A stretch of 64,000 nt of DNA from Isoetes taiwanensis (taxonomy: Eukaryota; Streptophyta; Lycopodiopsida; Isoetales; Isoetaceae). Positions 1 to 11,790 of the stretch are shown piece after piece (position 1 is the stretch's first letter; the number at the start of each line of letters is the position of its first letter). The stretch spans positions 8,314,546 to 8,378,545 of the forward strand of contig JAJEKV010000009.1 of assembly GCA_021234155.1 (NCBI GenBank), read 5' to 3'. Under the pieces are notes generated by a model. It did no database searches. It was not told the DNA's origin and worked only from the letters and a program-made list of their open reading frames with translations. The translations under genes were made by a program, and so were the position numbers.

Positions 1-159
1 TACCGTCGTCTTCGATAGCTACAGGAACAGGAGGAAGACTATCTGTAACAAAAGTACGCGTTAAAAAGAAATAAAATAAAAGCTTACAGATGAAAAATCA
101 GACACCATGAGCAAAAGACCTGAAGGAAGATCACCAAAGCATGGACGAGTCGATGCGTC

Positions 160-640
160 TCACACACGAGCTATTGATATTTTATAGAAGTGACGTATAT
201 CGAGTTCGATATACATGTTGTATATCGCGCTAAATATACGTCAGTGGCATGGTGCCAAAAAAAAGACGTATATCTAACTCGATATACGTCTTTTGTAATG
301 TGGCAAAGGCCATGGGCTGCAAAAATAAAAACTCGTATATAAATTTTTATATGTATATAGCATATATCGAGTGCGATATACGTATATGGCATATATCGAG
401 TTCGATATACGCTATATATGCCGTATAATTGTATAAAAATGACGCTTATATTTTGTGTAATTTTTCGGCCGGCCAAATCGAAAATTAAAAAAAAAAAAAA
501 TCGTATATCGAGTTCGATATACGTCGTATATCTAACTCGATATACGCCATATATCGAACTCGATATATGCTGTATATTTGTATATCGAGTTCGATATACA
601 TAGTATATCTAACTCGATATACGTTTGGTTTTGAATGTAT
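160..640. repeat. Array of short AT-rich palindromes
   Basis: At least nine copies of a near-perfect palindrome are present: half-site CGTATATCGA, a 2-nt centre (mostly GT, or AC read on the other strand), then TCGATATACG. Copies lie near 194, 267, 361, 390, 502, 525, 549, 580 and 603 with irregular spacing of 1 to about 70 bases. Some carry TATCTAAC in place of TATCGAAC. Two adjacent copies (502-546) are almost head to tail. The reading frames here, with repeated YIELDI or YRVRYT, are translations of the palindrome and not genes. The arrangement resembles the subterminal repeat arrays of the CACTA element further right, so this may be the subterminal region of another DNA transposon whose other end lies outside the window. 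I cannot identify its terminus. Confidence 0.85.
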
Positions 641-1050
641 AGTTAGGGTGCCAATAGTAGCACCGGGAAAAAATATTACCCTCAAACGGAAATGGGGACT
701 GCATTATATATGTTAAGATTAGTGCTCTTCATAAATTATGACCTTATTAATGGTGGCCTTAATTATGACTCATATTATAAGTACATGAAAAACTAACTCT
801 CATATATGAGAGTAATCAGGTTAGTATACAAACTGTTAGAAACTCTAGCTCATATGGAATATTGACTAAAATATCTTACTTAGAAATGGATCAATGTGTA
901 TGGGTACTTTCCATGGTCATCAACATTTGTGACTTCTACGTGGTTGAGGGGTTTGTTTGTTGGGGATAATATGGTACAAGAATGCTGCGAACTTAGAAAG
1001 TTTTAACTTTTTAACTTATGCACTAGATTATGCACCCTATTGAATATTAA

Positions 1051-1345
1051 GATAGAAACAATAGGGGTGGCCACATGCAATATTTGCTGCCTCCACCTCC
1101 GTATCTCAATTTCATACGAGAGCGGATACCAGAGAGGTGAAGAGTGGCAGAATAAAGGGGGAAGAGCTTCAGAAGAGAGGGGAACCAGCAGATTGCACTA
1201 ATTTTTGTGGATGCTCCCCTGCAAGAATGGAAGATTGAAAACTGGCCTCCGACTTCAAGATGGAGGCCTCCACTTCCGTTTTTGCCTCAAAATCTGCCGT
1301 TGAAGGCAGAAAAATGATCATGTGGCCACCCCTAATGTCTCTAAC
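1051..1345. mobile_element. MITE-like element with about 27-bp terminal inverted repeats
   Basis: Both ends carry TAGGGGTGGCCACATG in inverted orientation. The similarity continues outward to about 27 bp with a few mismatches (GATAGAAACA against GTTAGAGACA). The interior is about 240 bp, purine-rich, with no coding potential. The GGGGTGGC core is reminiscent of hAT termini, but I see no 8-bp target duplication, so the superfamily is unassigned. It may be old, with degraded flanks. Confidence 0.65.
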
Positions 1346-2660
1346 GGAGCTCTTGAAGGAAGAAATAAAGGTGCATGCAGTACAAAGTAACTTTTTTATG
1401 TTTTAAAGTAATTTTTTTATGATCATTTTGCAAATCTTTGTTAAAAGAAAAGTTCCTATTGAATTTTGTAACAGAAGGGCCAATCCGGTTCAAATTAATA
1501 TAATCCTAATGGTTTTGTGAACTTAAGGCTTTTTTCCTATTAAAAAAAGAAGGTTTGTTATACACTAGTCCCTTGAAATATTTTTTTATTCCGAGTGTTC
1601 TTTAAGCAAAGGGAACTTCAAATCCATTTTTCAGAATTTAAAAATTTGAATGTCGACTGTTCCGTTCCCATTCTGGATTTGGTGTCCAAGTTCCCAAAAA
1701 GTTCGAGTTCCTATGCCTCAGAGGCCTTGTCGCATAATTTGCTCCTTGCAGGTGCTGATTGGGGCTCCGGATATTTGCCTTCAGGCTGTTTCTTGACCCT
1801 ATTTTTGCCCCTAGCTCCCAGATAGCTCGGTTTGCCCACCTTGAGTTAAATCACAAAGAGAAATGTTTGCGGCTGTGAAATGTTCGTGGCCTGCAGTAAT
1901 CAAACGATTGGAAAAAACTGAAACATTGAATGGTTTAGATAGGGCCACCGTCAATTCCAAGGGACAAGGATCACGTAATTTATTACTGGGTCTTTTTCGC
2001 ATCAGACCATGTCTTTTATTTATGGTCTTCATGGGATCCACCTGATGACGGAGTTAACGGTCTTCTATCAGATAACATATCTACGTCATGCTTTTGGTAA
2101 TGGTGGTCCTTGATATTCCTCAAAGCAAAGCTTGTCCTGTTATATGATGTATTTTCACTACTTTATGGCAAGCCACTACATAAATTATTACATTATTATG
2201 GATCTAGACTGCTTCAAAGGATACTGCCACGCTTTTATAAGTTTTCGTTATATGTTGATCTGAGGTAACGAGTTGTGTGTCAAAAGAGTTGTCCCGTTGG
2301 AGAATTCTATCAAATCCCCTTAGCATGACGCAAAAAGAGTAGCTCAATTGTAAAGTAAAATATTTTAGAATATTTTTAACATTGCCTGCTTGTGTTGAGG
2401 AATTTTCCAAAATTTCCAAAGTTTTGTGACACATATATAAACTTAAATTCATGTCTCTTCTTGTTCCAAAAGAACTTCTATGCACACATGCGTTATTACC
2501 TTGCAAGCCTTTTTATGGAGAGGGATAACACTAAAAGAGAATAAATAGATTATACGTATTGGGCTTGCACCATTGTTTCAGAGAATTTTAGGAAATATAT
2601 AGGGCAATTGGCCCCTGTCAATATGATACATTACTGTACAGAAGGCTACAAATGTATAAT
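1346..2660. other. Intergenic, no gene recognised
   Basis: AT-rich sequence lying downstream of the 3' end of the minus-strand C2-domain gene. Only short reading frames without recognisable similarity are visible. The polyadenylation region of that gene should fall just below 2661. Confidence 0.6.
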
Positions 2661-5600
2661 CTATGATTTTTTTGATAGAAAATCAACACCTTTCATGACC
2701 TGTTGAAGCTCTTTAACTTTTGCAAGCAGAAGATCCTTTTCAAATCTTAGTTGACAAAGAAGTCTTTCTTGTTCTGCTTCAGCAAGTTTTAATTCCTCAA
2801 GTTTGTTCATAAGTTCCTCTTTCTCGTTATCCTCCTCTACCAGCTCAATGCTCCTACTGATAAGTGAACCTACCTGTTAAAGATCAAGAAAGTTGATTAG
2901 CGAAATTTAGTTGCCTTGTTGATCAGGACGCATTGGCTTCCCTGTTATTGTACCTTTTCAAAACTTTTTTCTAGTGGTGTATTGGCTCCAAGCTTCTGTA
3001 TCTGGCTTGGAATGCGCTTTCTACGGGTTATCTGTACACGTATTTGTCCCTTCGCAACGTTTTTCAAAGGAATCCAGTTATCTACAGTTTCATCAAAGGG
3101 CAGCCTTTGATACTCGACTTCACAGTGCCCAATGGAAGCAGCTGGAAGAATTGCATTGTAATCTTTCACGTACAGAACCAAGGAGCTGCCATTATCAATA
3201 AACTTCAGCATCTCATTCCAATGCGGTGTAAGGGTCTTATAGTGGACCTACATAATTCAAACCTGATAGACATTAGTATCTAGTCTCTTTCAGCTCTTTC
3301 GTAGATTTCTGATCTTTCTTGGTGATGTGTATGGAGCCAGCTCACCTTTGTCCTTTTCTTCACGCTCCCATATCGAACATTCACATATGGATCACTAGTA
3401 CCACCCCAGTCTGCTGCAACCAAATCCCTTGCCTCTACAACTACAACCTCTAATAGTGCACCCCCCAAAGTAACAATCTTCTCGTCTATGCTACCCACCT
3501 AGAAGCAAGTTAGATTTAAGCAATATGGTAGATTAAAGAACATTTGTAAACATTCTGGGAAATCAATGTTGTGCTTCTGTAAATCTTTACCTGCTCGCAA
3601 ACTTCCGGTTCAGTAACTTCAAGCTTTAGCCTTATCTCCCCCTTGTTAACCTTCTCTAATGGCACCCACAGTTCCTTGGTTGTCCCTACTTCAAGACCGG
3701 ATAGATTTATCCTTGCACTTCCCATGTTTTCATCATTCATCAAAATATCAGCATCATAGCATTTCATTCTCAAGTAATCTTCTTCGGCAGACTCATCAAA
3801 CTCAAATTCTTCATTCCAAATAGGATTCAGATTTTGAGGAATGGTTTTTGTCTTGCGGCTAATCTGCAGAGTATTCTCCATGTGTGTTAGCAGTCATATA
3901 TAGACAAATTTTCTGCGCGTGTAATTTCTAAATGATATACAGTTCTATTGTCTTCATAAATGAAAAAGTTCACAGATGAAGCTATCTTACCTTTCCATAG
4001 TGTAGCTTGACATAGGGATCACTTTTTCCAGTTCTATCCTTGGCAACCAAATTCCTCCCCTCCATGACAACAACCTTGATCTTTCTTCCAGTAAGAGAAA
4101 AAATTGGCCACTCACCCAGAATCTGTGGAATAAGAGAGCCAGAGCCCTGATTTAGCAATGACTTGGAATCGCCTGTATACTGCCATTCTTTGACATTTAG
4201 CTTTAGAGTCAACTGCACAACCAACAAATTGGATATGTCACCAATATGGATATTAAAATATGTCATATACTGCTTGATTTTTTTAGGATCTAAGGCATGC
4301 TCCAGATCTTTTGGCTTGTTAGTGTTACAGATAAGAAGAAATAGTTGTTTAGGGACATGCGCACAATTTTTACAGCAAATATGGGCGCAAACAGACTACA
4401 GGTGGTACCTCTCCTTTATTGTTGTCTTCCAGTGGAAGTTTAATTTCAACTTCCTCGCCAAGAACTGCAGTATGAGCTATCACACTTGCAGCATCGCCTA
4501 TTGCCCAATAAGTCGTAGTATCATCTGCGACATACTTAATCTGCACGCATATGCATACACTATGTTGAACCATATTATGAAAAACAACTTGTATACAAAT
4601 AGGCATAGAGATGTTGCACCATGTACCTTTACCTCACAGCTACCTAGAAAGTTGCACTTCATACTGTTTGGCACTTGTTCATACACATGTAGATGCAAAA
4701 CTACAGAATTTTCATGAAATAGCATATCAATTGTCTCATTCCATTTGGGAGATGAGCCAGATCGACTTTCTGTCTTGCGTGTAAGGCTCCCTAGTGTCAA
4801 CTCAACAAATGTACTTCCACTTTCAAGACTAGAACTCCCAGAATTTCTGGTTCCATTGCATTGCTCAACTCCTAATCCTTTTGATGAATGTCCCGATCGT
4901 GCATAAATTGTTCCCGATACAACAGTAACAGAAAGCAGGCCCCCGATGGCATGCTTCCTCAAATCTACTGCAGGAAGAGAGAAGCATCTACGATGTGGTT
5001 CAACCATGGTCCTATTAATGGTCTCTATAAGCAACTTTTCCTGCAAAAAATCAAGATTATTACGATTAATTTGACGTCCAAGCCTTGTTGATCTAGGCAG
5101 GTAAGTGATTATTAACCAGCCAGGATGACACAACAGGAAGTTCCGTTGCTGGAAGGGACTGATTACCACTCCCAAACGCGATACCAAGTCTCACTTCTGG
5201 TGTTGATTCAAATGAATATAGCAAGGCTTGTCCATCAAGTATTGGCAAAAGTTTGAGCTGAAAATTAAATCAATGAATTTAACAGGACTCAGCTAATTTA
5301 ACTTAAATAAATAAAGATGTCAATGCGAACATACATCACCCTTGATGTGAATGTTGTTGACAACTATCCGAGCAACTTTCCCTGCAAAAGGAGCTCCTAA
5401 TTTTGCTGCAAGCAGCACGCTCATATCATTTGTGTCCCACTCAAAACCCATGTGCAGAACCGGCTGACAGGAAAGGAAATGATCTTAAACTCATTATGTT
5501 CATAATGTTGAAGAAAACAAAAAAGTATTGGTATTGGAGCCTACAAAGTCAATGCCATGTTGCATGTTATGAAAACTAACAGATGAAAGCCAACCTGTTG

Positions 5601-6636
5601 CAAGAACTAGACATGGGAGCCTGCATATCAATTGACAATATAAACATGCAGATGGGAATTGTAACTATGTATGTAATCAACCTTTTCCATTGGTCTTATG
5701 GAAGTTTCTAACAACCTTTGTTACATTTTTCTATAAAGATTGAGATAAAGACAGTGAGGATGTATCAAGTTGCCACTAACCTGGCCAGAATCATTGGACC
5801 AGTATGTTCTTTGTAGTCCAACAATTGGAGGAGATGCACCCAAGTGAAACTCTTGAACATCAATGGTTTTCTGCAAGTCAGGCAATTTAGAAACTGCTGA
5901 ACAGGCTTTTTACAGAGGCAATAATGTACGTACAATTTGCCGTGGTTTTTTGTCCTTGATTCTCTTCTGCAATATAGGAAAAGATGAAGTTACTACATAC
6001 TGAATTTCCCAGATTAAGAAGAGGGATAAGCATACTTGTACAAGGGCAAGAAACCTGATCGACAATTTACGTTCAATGTAGTTGGGCCAGATATGCAATA
6101 ACATCTTATTGAACCATTCACATGATTCCACTGGGGTCGTAGGCTGTTTGCATCGTGCAGAAACAACTGAAATCAGCCCTGTCTGGAGAATGTTGTGATC
6201 AATACCAAGATTACATTGGTCAAACCAGATACCTGGCTGCATAAGAAGTGTCTCCTCCACTTTGCATTTAGCTCTTCTACGATCCGTTCCTGCCTGTGTT
6301 TTCCATACTGCACATACAGACCCGTCAGAAGGCACAATTCAGGCCTTTTAAGACAAATCTATTACTTAGACAAACCTGTATAGTGGCCCAGAGTGTAAAA
6401 CACAGAGGAACCCAGTTGGAAAAATGAATTAGCCAGCGCTCCAGAAGCCAAGCCATCAAAATGACAGGTATGAAAAATGGCAAAATGGGTTTTTCTTTTT
6501 TTACATAATTCCAGATCTCCTGTGGTTCAGCAGAAATGCCCAGTCTTTTGAACATGGAAACTCTGCTGTCTCTGGTACTACCATTTTCCCCAATGCGAGC
6601 TAATCTGCGGGACATTCTTCTTACTCTTTGATACAT
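2661..6636 (-). CDS. NTMC2T3/SYTF-type SMP and triple C2-domain protein, complete, 14 exons
   Basis: Synaptotagmin-like membrane-tethering protein expected to be ER-anchored and to move lipids at membrane contact sites. Exons, all minus: 6376-6636, 6233-6307, 6036-6143, 5934-5966, 5781-5870, 5335-5463, 5117-5257, 4633-5040, 4409-4540, 3991-4212, 3591-3863, 3346-3498, 2954-3247, 2661-2873. They total 844 codons (843 residues and stop) with canonical GT-AG sites; all 13 introns are phase 0. Residues about 45-85 hold the hydrophobic N-terminal anchor (LPFFIPVILMAWLLERW). An SMP domain follows (TPVESCEWFNKMLLHIWPNY, then SLPATELPVVSSWL). Then come C2A with a diverged core, C2B (KSDPYVKLHYG), C2C (TSDPYVNVRYG, VKDYN) and a Glu/Leu-rich coiled-coil tail. 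Order and local motifs match Arabidopsis NTMC2T3 (At3g18370, about 815 residues). The start is the first Met before the anchor. No frame damage was seen. Confidence 0.93.
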
Positions 6637-8320
6637 ACTGAATTGCTGAAATTGTGAAGGAGAAAAAAGGGCGAGAAGCCAAGTGGAGAAACTTCAAGGG
6701 CTCTACCGAAACGTGCCGCTGCAATTAAAAAATAAGATAAGATCTTGAATTTTGGTGGATTAAATGATGTGGAATTGGTCAGTACAAAGGACTAAGGAAG
6801 CAATTTGGGAGGAAGATGCCTCCTACACGATGGAACTCCGCATGACAAGATCGTGTGAGGAGACGGCGGCGCCGCCAACCGGGTCAAGTCTGGCGCCATG
6901 GCGTAGCGGCGCCGCCTGGCGGCAGGCAAAGGAAAAAACTTTGAATGTTCAACCATGTGCACGCTTTGATTGTCATCTACCAGTTTGGCATATTGGCTGG
7001 TCTCCGTTATTGTTCATACTCTGCACGGAGCAAAATTGCAACCCAATTGGGTTGATTGGGTTACCCTAAAGAGACTACCAACATTTAGCTATTGGTTTGC
7101 ATCTCAGAACGGACAAGGTTTACCAACATTTAGCTATTGGTTTGCATCTGAGAACCAAATTATTGGACAAGGTTTACATTTGAAAACCGATGCCGGAGGA
7201 ATGGTTTTCAAGAATATTCCATTAATATTCCATTTTTTAAGATGGGACTAATACAAGTTTTATTTATATCAATTATATAATTATAATAGATAGACCTTTT
7301 TTTCCCCAAAAAAGCCTCATCCCTGTTTTGCCCCAATTTTTGGTGCCCATCTCAGGCCACCATCCATAATTTGCTGATCCGCATCAGGTCCGCTAATCAT
7401 AGCAGTCTGCAGATACAAATTTGTGCATCAATTTTCGCCGGCGGCGATCTGGAAGATGGAACGACAGAGTAAAATGGGTTATATGAAGCATAACGATTTG
7501 TTCTTTGGCATTGGCAGGCACCTATTCTTGCAGCAGGATCATTTCTTCCAGATTCACTCATTCTTATTTCTTTGTATAGCTAAGAGCACATTGCTTTCTT
7601 ATTGGAATAAAGTTCCTGTATTCCAGAAGGATATCAACTGGGATGATGTATTTGAGACATGGTCTCGTACTCGTCATAGAAGAGGCTGAAAACCAGATTT
7701 TTGAAGATGGTTTACATTGGAAAACCAAATTATATAAGTAGTTTTGCAGTATATAGCCTTATTTATTTTGAATTTTGATCCCTGGGCGTAGAATTTAGAA
7801 ATATCAAGAATTTTTTCTGCTAAAAATAGTCATTTAGAAATTTTCTTGTTAAAAATAGCCATTTTTCTTATGCTTGTTGTAGGAATGAAGGGGGAGTATG
7901 TAGCTGGTAGGCTGGGCTAGATCTAACAGGAAACTTGCCAAAACATTTCTCAAACAAGGCTATTGCCATCTTAAACCACGAGTAAGTGGACCCAATAACT
8001 AAACAATCGTGTGGTGTACGTCATCTGTGCAATTGAATGTTGTCATAACATGACATAAAAATTACTTCTTCTCCTCCTTCTTTATGTGAGACATTTTTTA
8101 AGGCAGTTTAAGTTATTAAAGCTTCAGGCCCTTTTTTCACAGCAATCTTATTTTGTGGCTATCACATTTTTATAAGACACCCTTTTGGGCGCCATGTTAC
8201 CTCCATGTCATGTATAGGACACGGTCCTAAAGAAATCAGTTTTCTATTACTTAAATATAATACATGTACTCTTAATATAAGACGTGTCTTATAATTTCGA
8301 TCTTCCACATGAGTAGAGCT
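6637..8320. other. Upstream region of the C2 gene; no further gene recognised
   Basis: Holds the 5' flank of the minus-strand C2-domain gene. A diverged direct repeat (CCAACATTTAGCTATTGG followed by TTTGCATCT) occurs at 7078 and 7122. A frame at 7423-7689 with some ordinary-looking protein composition is not recognised and is left unassigned. No promoter element can be named with confidence. Confidence 0.5.
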
Positions 8321-8440
8321 GCAGCAATTCAACCTGTAAGCACTTCTTCTAAGAGGATGCAAATTCTAGTGTTCTAAGAGGATGCAGCAATTCAACCTCT
8401 AAGCACTTGTTTTAAGAGGATGCAAATTCTACTGTTCTCA
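8321..8440. repeat. 63-bp tandem duplication
   Basis: A 63-bp unit beginning GCAGCAATTCAACCT occurs at 8321 and again at 8384 with few differences. Each copy contains CTAAGAGGATGC-type words. A (TTTGAA)n run follows near 8450. No coding potential. Confidence 0.75.
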
Positions 8441-8769
8441 TATCTATGAATTTGAATTTGAATTTGAATGTAAAAGTGATTAGCAATGGCTTCTGCTGCA
8501 AATTCGCAGCTAATAATTTTGATACGCTTGTAAGAATGATTTGAGAAAGAAATTTGAAACTCTCTGCTGCAAAATTGCCTTGATGATAAATCGAGCTGCT
8601 TCCAAAATTTCCAACTTAAAAAATGGTTTTTCCTGCTTAAAAAATGGAGTGCCTTCCTTTGTGAATCTGCCTGCCTCTGTTAATAGACAAAAAGTGCAGT
8701 AGCTTTCTATTTCAAAGATTCACCGGCAAAGAATTTTGATCGCTGCCCTAAGAATTCGAGCTCAACAAA

Positions 8770-9215
8770 ATCGGCCTGCAACAATTTTTTACCTATGGCA
8801 ACCAATTTTTGACATGTGGCATCCAATCCAACCTGCAATATTTGACTGTGGCATCCAATGCGACCTGCAATATTCGACTGTGGCAGCCAATTCGACCTGC
8901 ATATGCTTTGATTATAGTACAACTATTATAGTATCTGCGCTGGATAATCATTGGACAGATGCTTTAAATCGCAAGAGGATGCTTTGATTATAGTACAGGA
9001 GGAACAAGCCAGTTCGATGATTTTAAACAATTTTTTAGACTGGAAGCTTGAATCATCACTGGAACAGGGGTTTCCCACCGGAACAGCTTGAATCATCACT
9101 AGAACAGCTCAGTTGAAGAAAGGACTGGGAAAATTCCGACCTGCAGTGGAAAATCGACCTGTTTGAAGAAATAACTGGAAAATTTCTAACCTGCAGTGGA
9201 ATTCCGACCTGTTTG
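8770..9215. repeat. Degenerate minisatellite built on CCGACCTGCA-like words
   Basis: Between 8773 and 8905 a unit of about 37 bp (GTGGCATCCAAT then CGACCTGCAATAT then TTGACT) is repeated three to four times. Between 9045 and 9215 related words recur (TTGAATCATCACT twice; GGAAAATTCCGACCTGCAG-like strings twice; CGACCTGTTTGA twice). This looks like one decaying tandem-repeat region. No gene. Confidence 0.6.
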
Positions 9216-9415
9216 ATATTTGCAGCTGCGGTAATCCGGCCTGTGGCATTACTGCCGTTCCATTCCATTCCGGCGTCTCCAACCTTTTTTTTTTTAGACC
9301 CTAAATTTCAGGCGAAGAAACCCTCTGATTGGATAGGATTGGACGTCTTATTTTGTGGCGGGGGTTTTCCCCCGGAAGAAAATAAGACTCCATATTTGTA
9401 CGGAATGCTTATAAG

Positions 9416-10847
9416 ACATGTAGAGAGGGATGCCCCCTTCTCGCCCACACTGTTTGGCTTGTACATTAATCATGGCTCGTGGATAATGGAGGCACTGGGG
9501 CTCAACTGCTACACCAGATCACTAGGCAACTAATCTATGCTAATGATGTGGACCTCCTAGCACACACCCAGGCAGACATGCAGCGCCATCTACCCTAGAC
9601 ATATTTTGCCAGATGACTGACATGCGCGTCAACTTAGCCAAAACCAAGGTGGTTCTCGTATCATCTGCACGCCAGCCAAGGGCCCCAACCCTAACTTATC
9701 GTGGCCAAAAGGTTGAAGTGGTGTCCGCCTAGAAATATTTGGGGGTGGAGTTCCCATCGGCCATGAACTAGGACAATTGCATTCGGCTGCGAGCCGCGGC
9801 AGGTTGGAAGGCACTCTATGCAATGCAGAACAATAGCCACAAGGCAGAGCTGTATGATTGGGCCAACCAATCACAACTATTCAAGGTACTAGTGGAACCT
9901 ATGCTTCTGTATGGGGGTCGAGGTCTGGGGCCTAGTGATTTCCCTTGCCACTTGGAATGGCTTGGAGCAGGTGCGGAAAGCTTTATTGGCACGGGCCCTG
10001 GGGGTGAAGTCCACAGTCCCATACCAGATACTGTTGCATGAAACATGTTTCTTGCCTCTTCAAAGGGAAGCCCTTGACAGACACATCGTCTACTTCCAGA
10101 AGGTGGTCAGCATGGACGAGACTCGTCTCCCAAACCTCGCTTACACTGTGGCAATGGGGCCTCAATGCCTAAAAGCCTGTTGGCGAGAAAGAGAGCTCAG
10201 TGGCTGGTCAGATGGAATGTCCAGGAGCACAAATGCATCCGAGTGCAAACGGAGGCAGATCGCCACACTCTTAGATAGTACCTTAACACATGCTTCCTCA
10301 GCAAGCTATGGGATGCCAGCACCCTTGAGCAGGTCAAAACGGCACATTATCAATGCCACATAAATCCCATGTTGGAGGGGGGCCCGCTAACTGCGAACTC
10401 ATCTACCCATGAAAAAGCGCAGAACCATTGCCTATGTTCGCACAGGTGCACATCATCTCCGAATTGAGACGAGGAGGTGGATTGAGGAGCCACGTCAGGA
10501 GAGGCTTTGCCAACGCTGTCAGGTTGGAGGTGTGGAAGACGAATGTCATACCCTTCAGAGTTGTCCGGCGTACGATGACATTCGGTTACGCTACGCTGAG
10601 CTGGTCTGCCCTGGCCAGCCCCTGCATGAGATGGTAAGCACGAACTCGGTACGAAGGTTGGGATCATACCTTCAAGAGATCATGGATCGCCAGGACCAGC
10701 TCGGCCCTCGGGTACTTCCCTGATACGCGTACATATATGTCTCCCCCATGACATATATATTTATATTTGTATTTGTATAGTACAGTTTGACAGCAAACCT
10801 ATTCCTGTCACGGTTTTTTCCCCAAACAACCCTTCGGGAGGGGGGGT
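9416..10847 (+). mobile_element. 5'-truncated LINE (TTCTA-tailed family), main part
   Basis: Non-LTR retrotransposon, RT to C-terminus, with frameshifts and stops. Visible landmarks are SPTLFGLY (RT), a YADD box decayed to YANDVDLL near 9540, the segment MQNNSHKAELYDW, and a C-terminal zinc knuckle CQRCQVGGVEDECHTLQSC (C-x2-C-x8-H-x4-C) near 10510-10570. The 3' UTR is interrupted at 10847 by the CACTA transposon and resumes at 26097. CTTATAAG occurs just before the element (9408-9415) and again after its tail (26193-26200), a plausible target duplication. Relatives are at 29300, 32539 and, reversed, 31030. Confidence 0.88.
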
Positions 10848-10867
10848 CACTACAAAATTAAAGCCCT

Positions 10868-11345
10868 GTTACGACGTCCAGACGTCGTTTAGACGTCGAT
10901 CATCGTCGTCAATAGGTCAATAAACGACGTCTATTTCGACGTCTGAGCGTCGATGAACGACCTTTATGCGTCGCTATACGCGTCGCAACCGCGGCGTCTT
11001 AAAGCGACGACCTGACGTCGTTCAACGTCGTTGCGTACACGTTGGCCAGCCACGCGGCACTGCTGCCAGCGTGACCGCACCAGCGCGGCCGGCTGGCGTG
11101 GCTGATGAGCTGGCAACGTCGTTAAACGACGACAAGTACACGTCCAGCGTGGCGTTGCCAGCGCGTAGCGCTGGCGTGTCGGCCACGTGTTAAACGTCGT
11201 TCAACGACGTTGCTGACGTGGCTGCCACGACGCCACGTCGTTTAACGACGTTGCTGACGTGGCGGCCGCGCGCTGGCGTCGAGACGAATGATGAGGTGGC
11301 GATACACGTGGCAGCCACGCCAACAACGTCGTTAAACGACGATCA
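10868..11345. repeat. Left subterminal palindrome array of the CACTA element
   Basis: Many copies of ACGTCGTT(T/C)AACGACG-like palindromes and their half-sites (AACGTCGTT, CGTCGTTTAGACGTCG) with irregular spacing in GC-rich DNA. In known CACTA elements such arrays are the binding sites of the TNPA-like protein. Here that role is inferred from position and structure. Confidence 0.85.
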
Positions 11346-11790
11346 AGGAATTTTGAAAAAAAAAATATTTATTTAATATTATTCAATATTATTTAAGGGA
11401 CAGTTAATATTCATATTCAATATTAACAAATATTTAATATAAATAAATATTTAGTAATATTTATTAATATTAAATAATATTAATATTAACAATAATATTA
11501 ATAGTATTAATAAATATTAAATATGAACAAAATAAATCGAGAATAAAAATTTAAAAATTCGAAAAATAGAAACAAATATTGATTAAATTATATTAGTATT
11601 CAGTATCATGGTAGATAAGCATTATTATTTAATATGTAATTAAATGTTTAATAAATCTAAGAATAAAAGAATAAAATTAACATAACAAAAAAAAATCACA
11701 AATAATAAGAACAAAGCATAAAAAATTTAGATTGAATTCGATTAATATATTTCACAATGTAATTTGCACATTACAAAATATATTGAGTCT
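11346..11790. other. Very AT-rich block inside the CACTA element
   Basis: Roughly 400 bp consisting almost only of A and T, with recurring AATATTAA and TTTAATATT words, directly after the left subterminal array. No gene is visible. It lies just downstream of the stop of the minus-strand gene ending at 11791 and could hold its 3' UTR. Confidence 0.6.

Noticed and set aside
160-640. Possible CRISPR array
   Set aside because: Spacing is irregular, the spacers are not unique, and the DNA is plant nuclear.
171-685. Three overlapping small frames rich in YIELDI and YRVRYT
   Set aside because: They are translations of the palindrome array in several frames and have no independent protein features.
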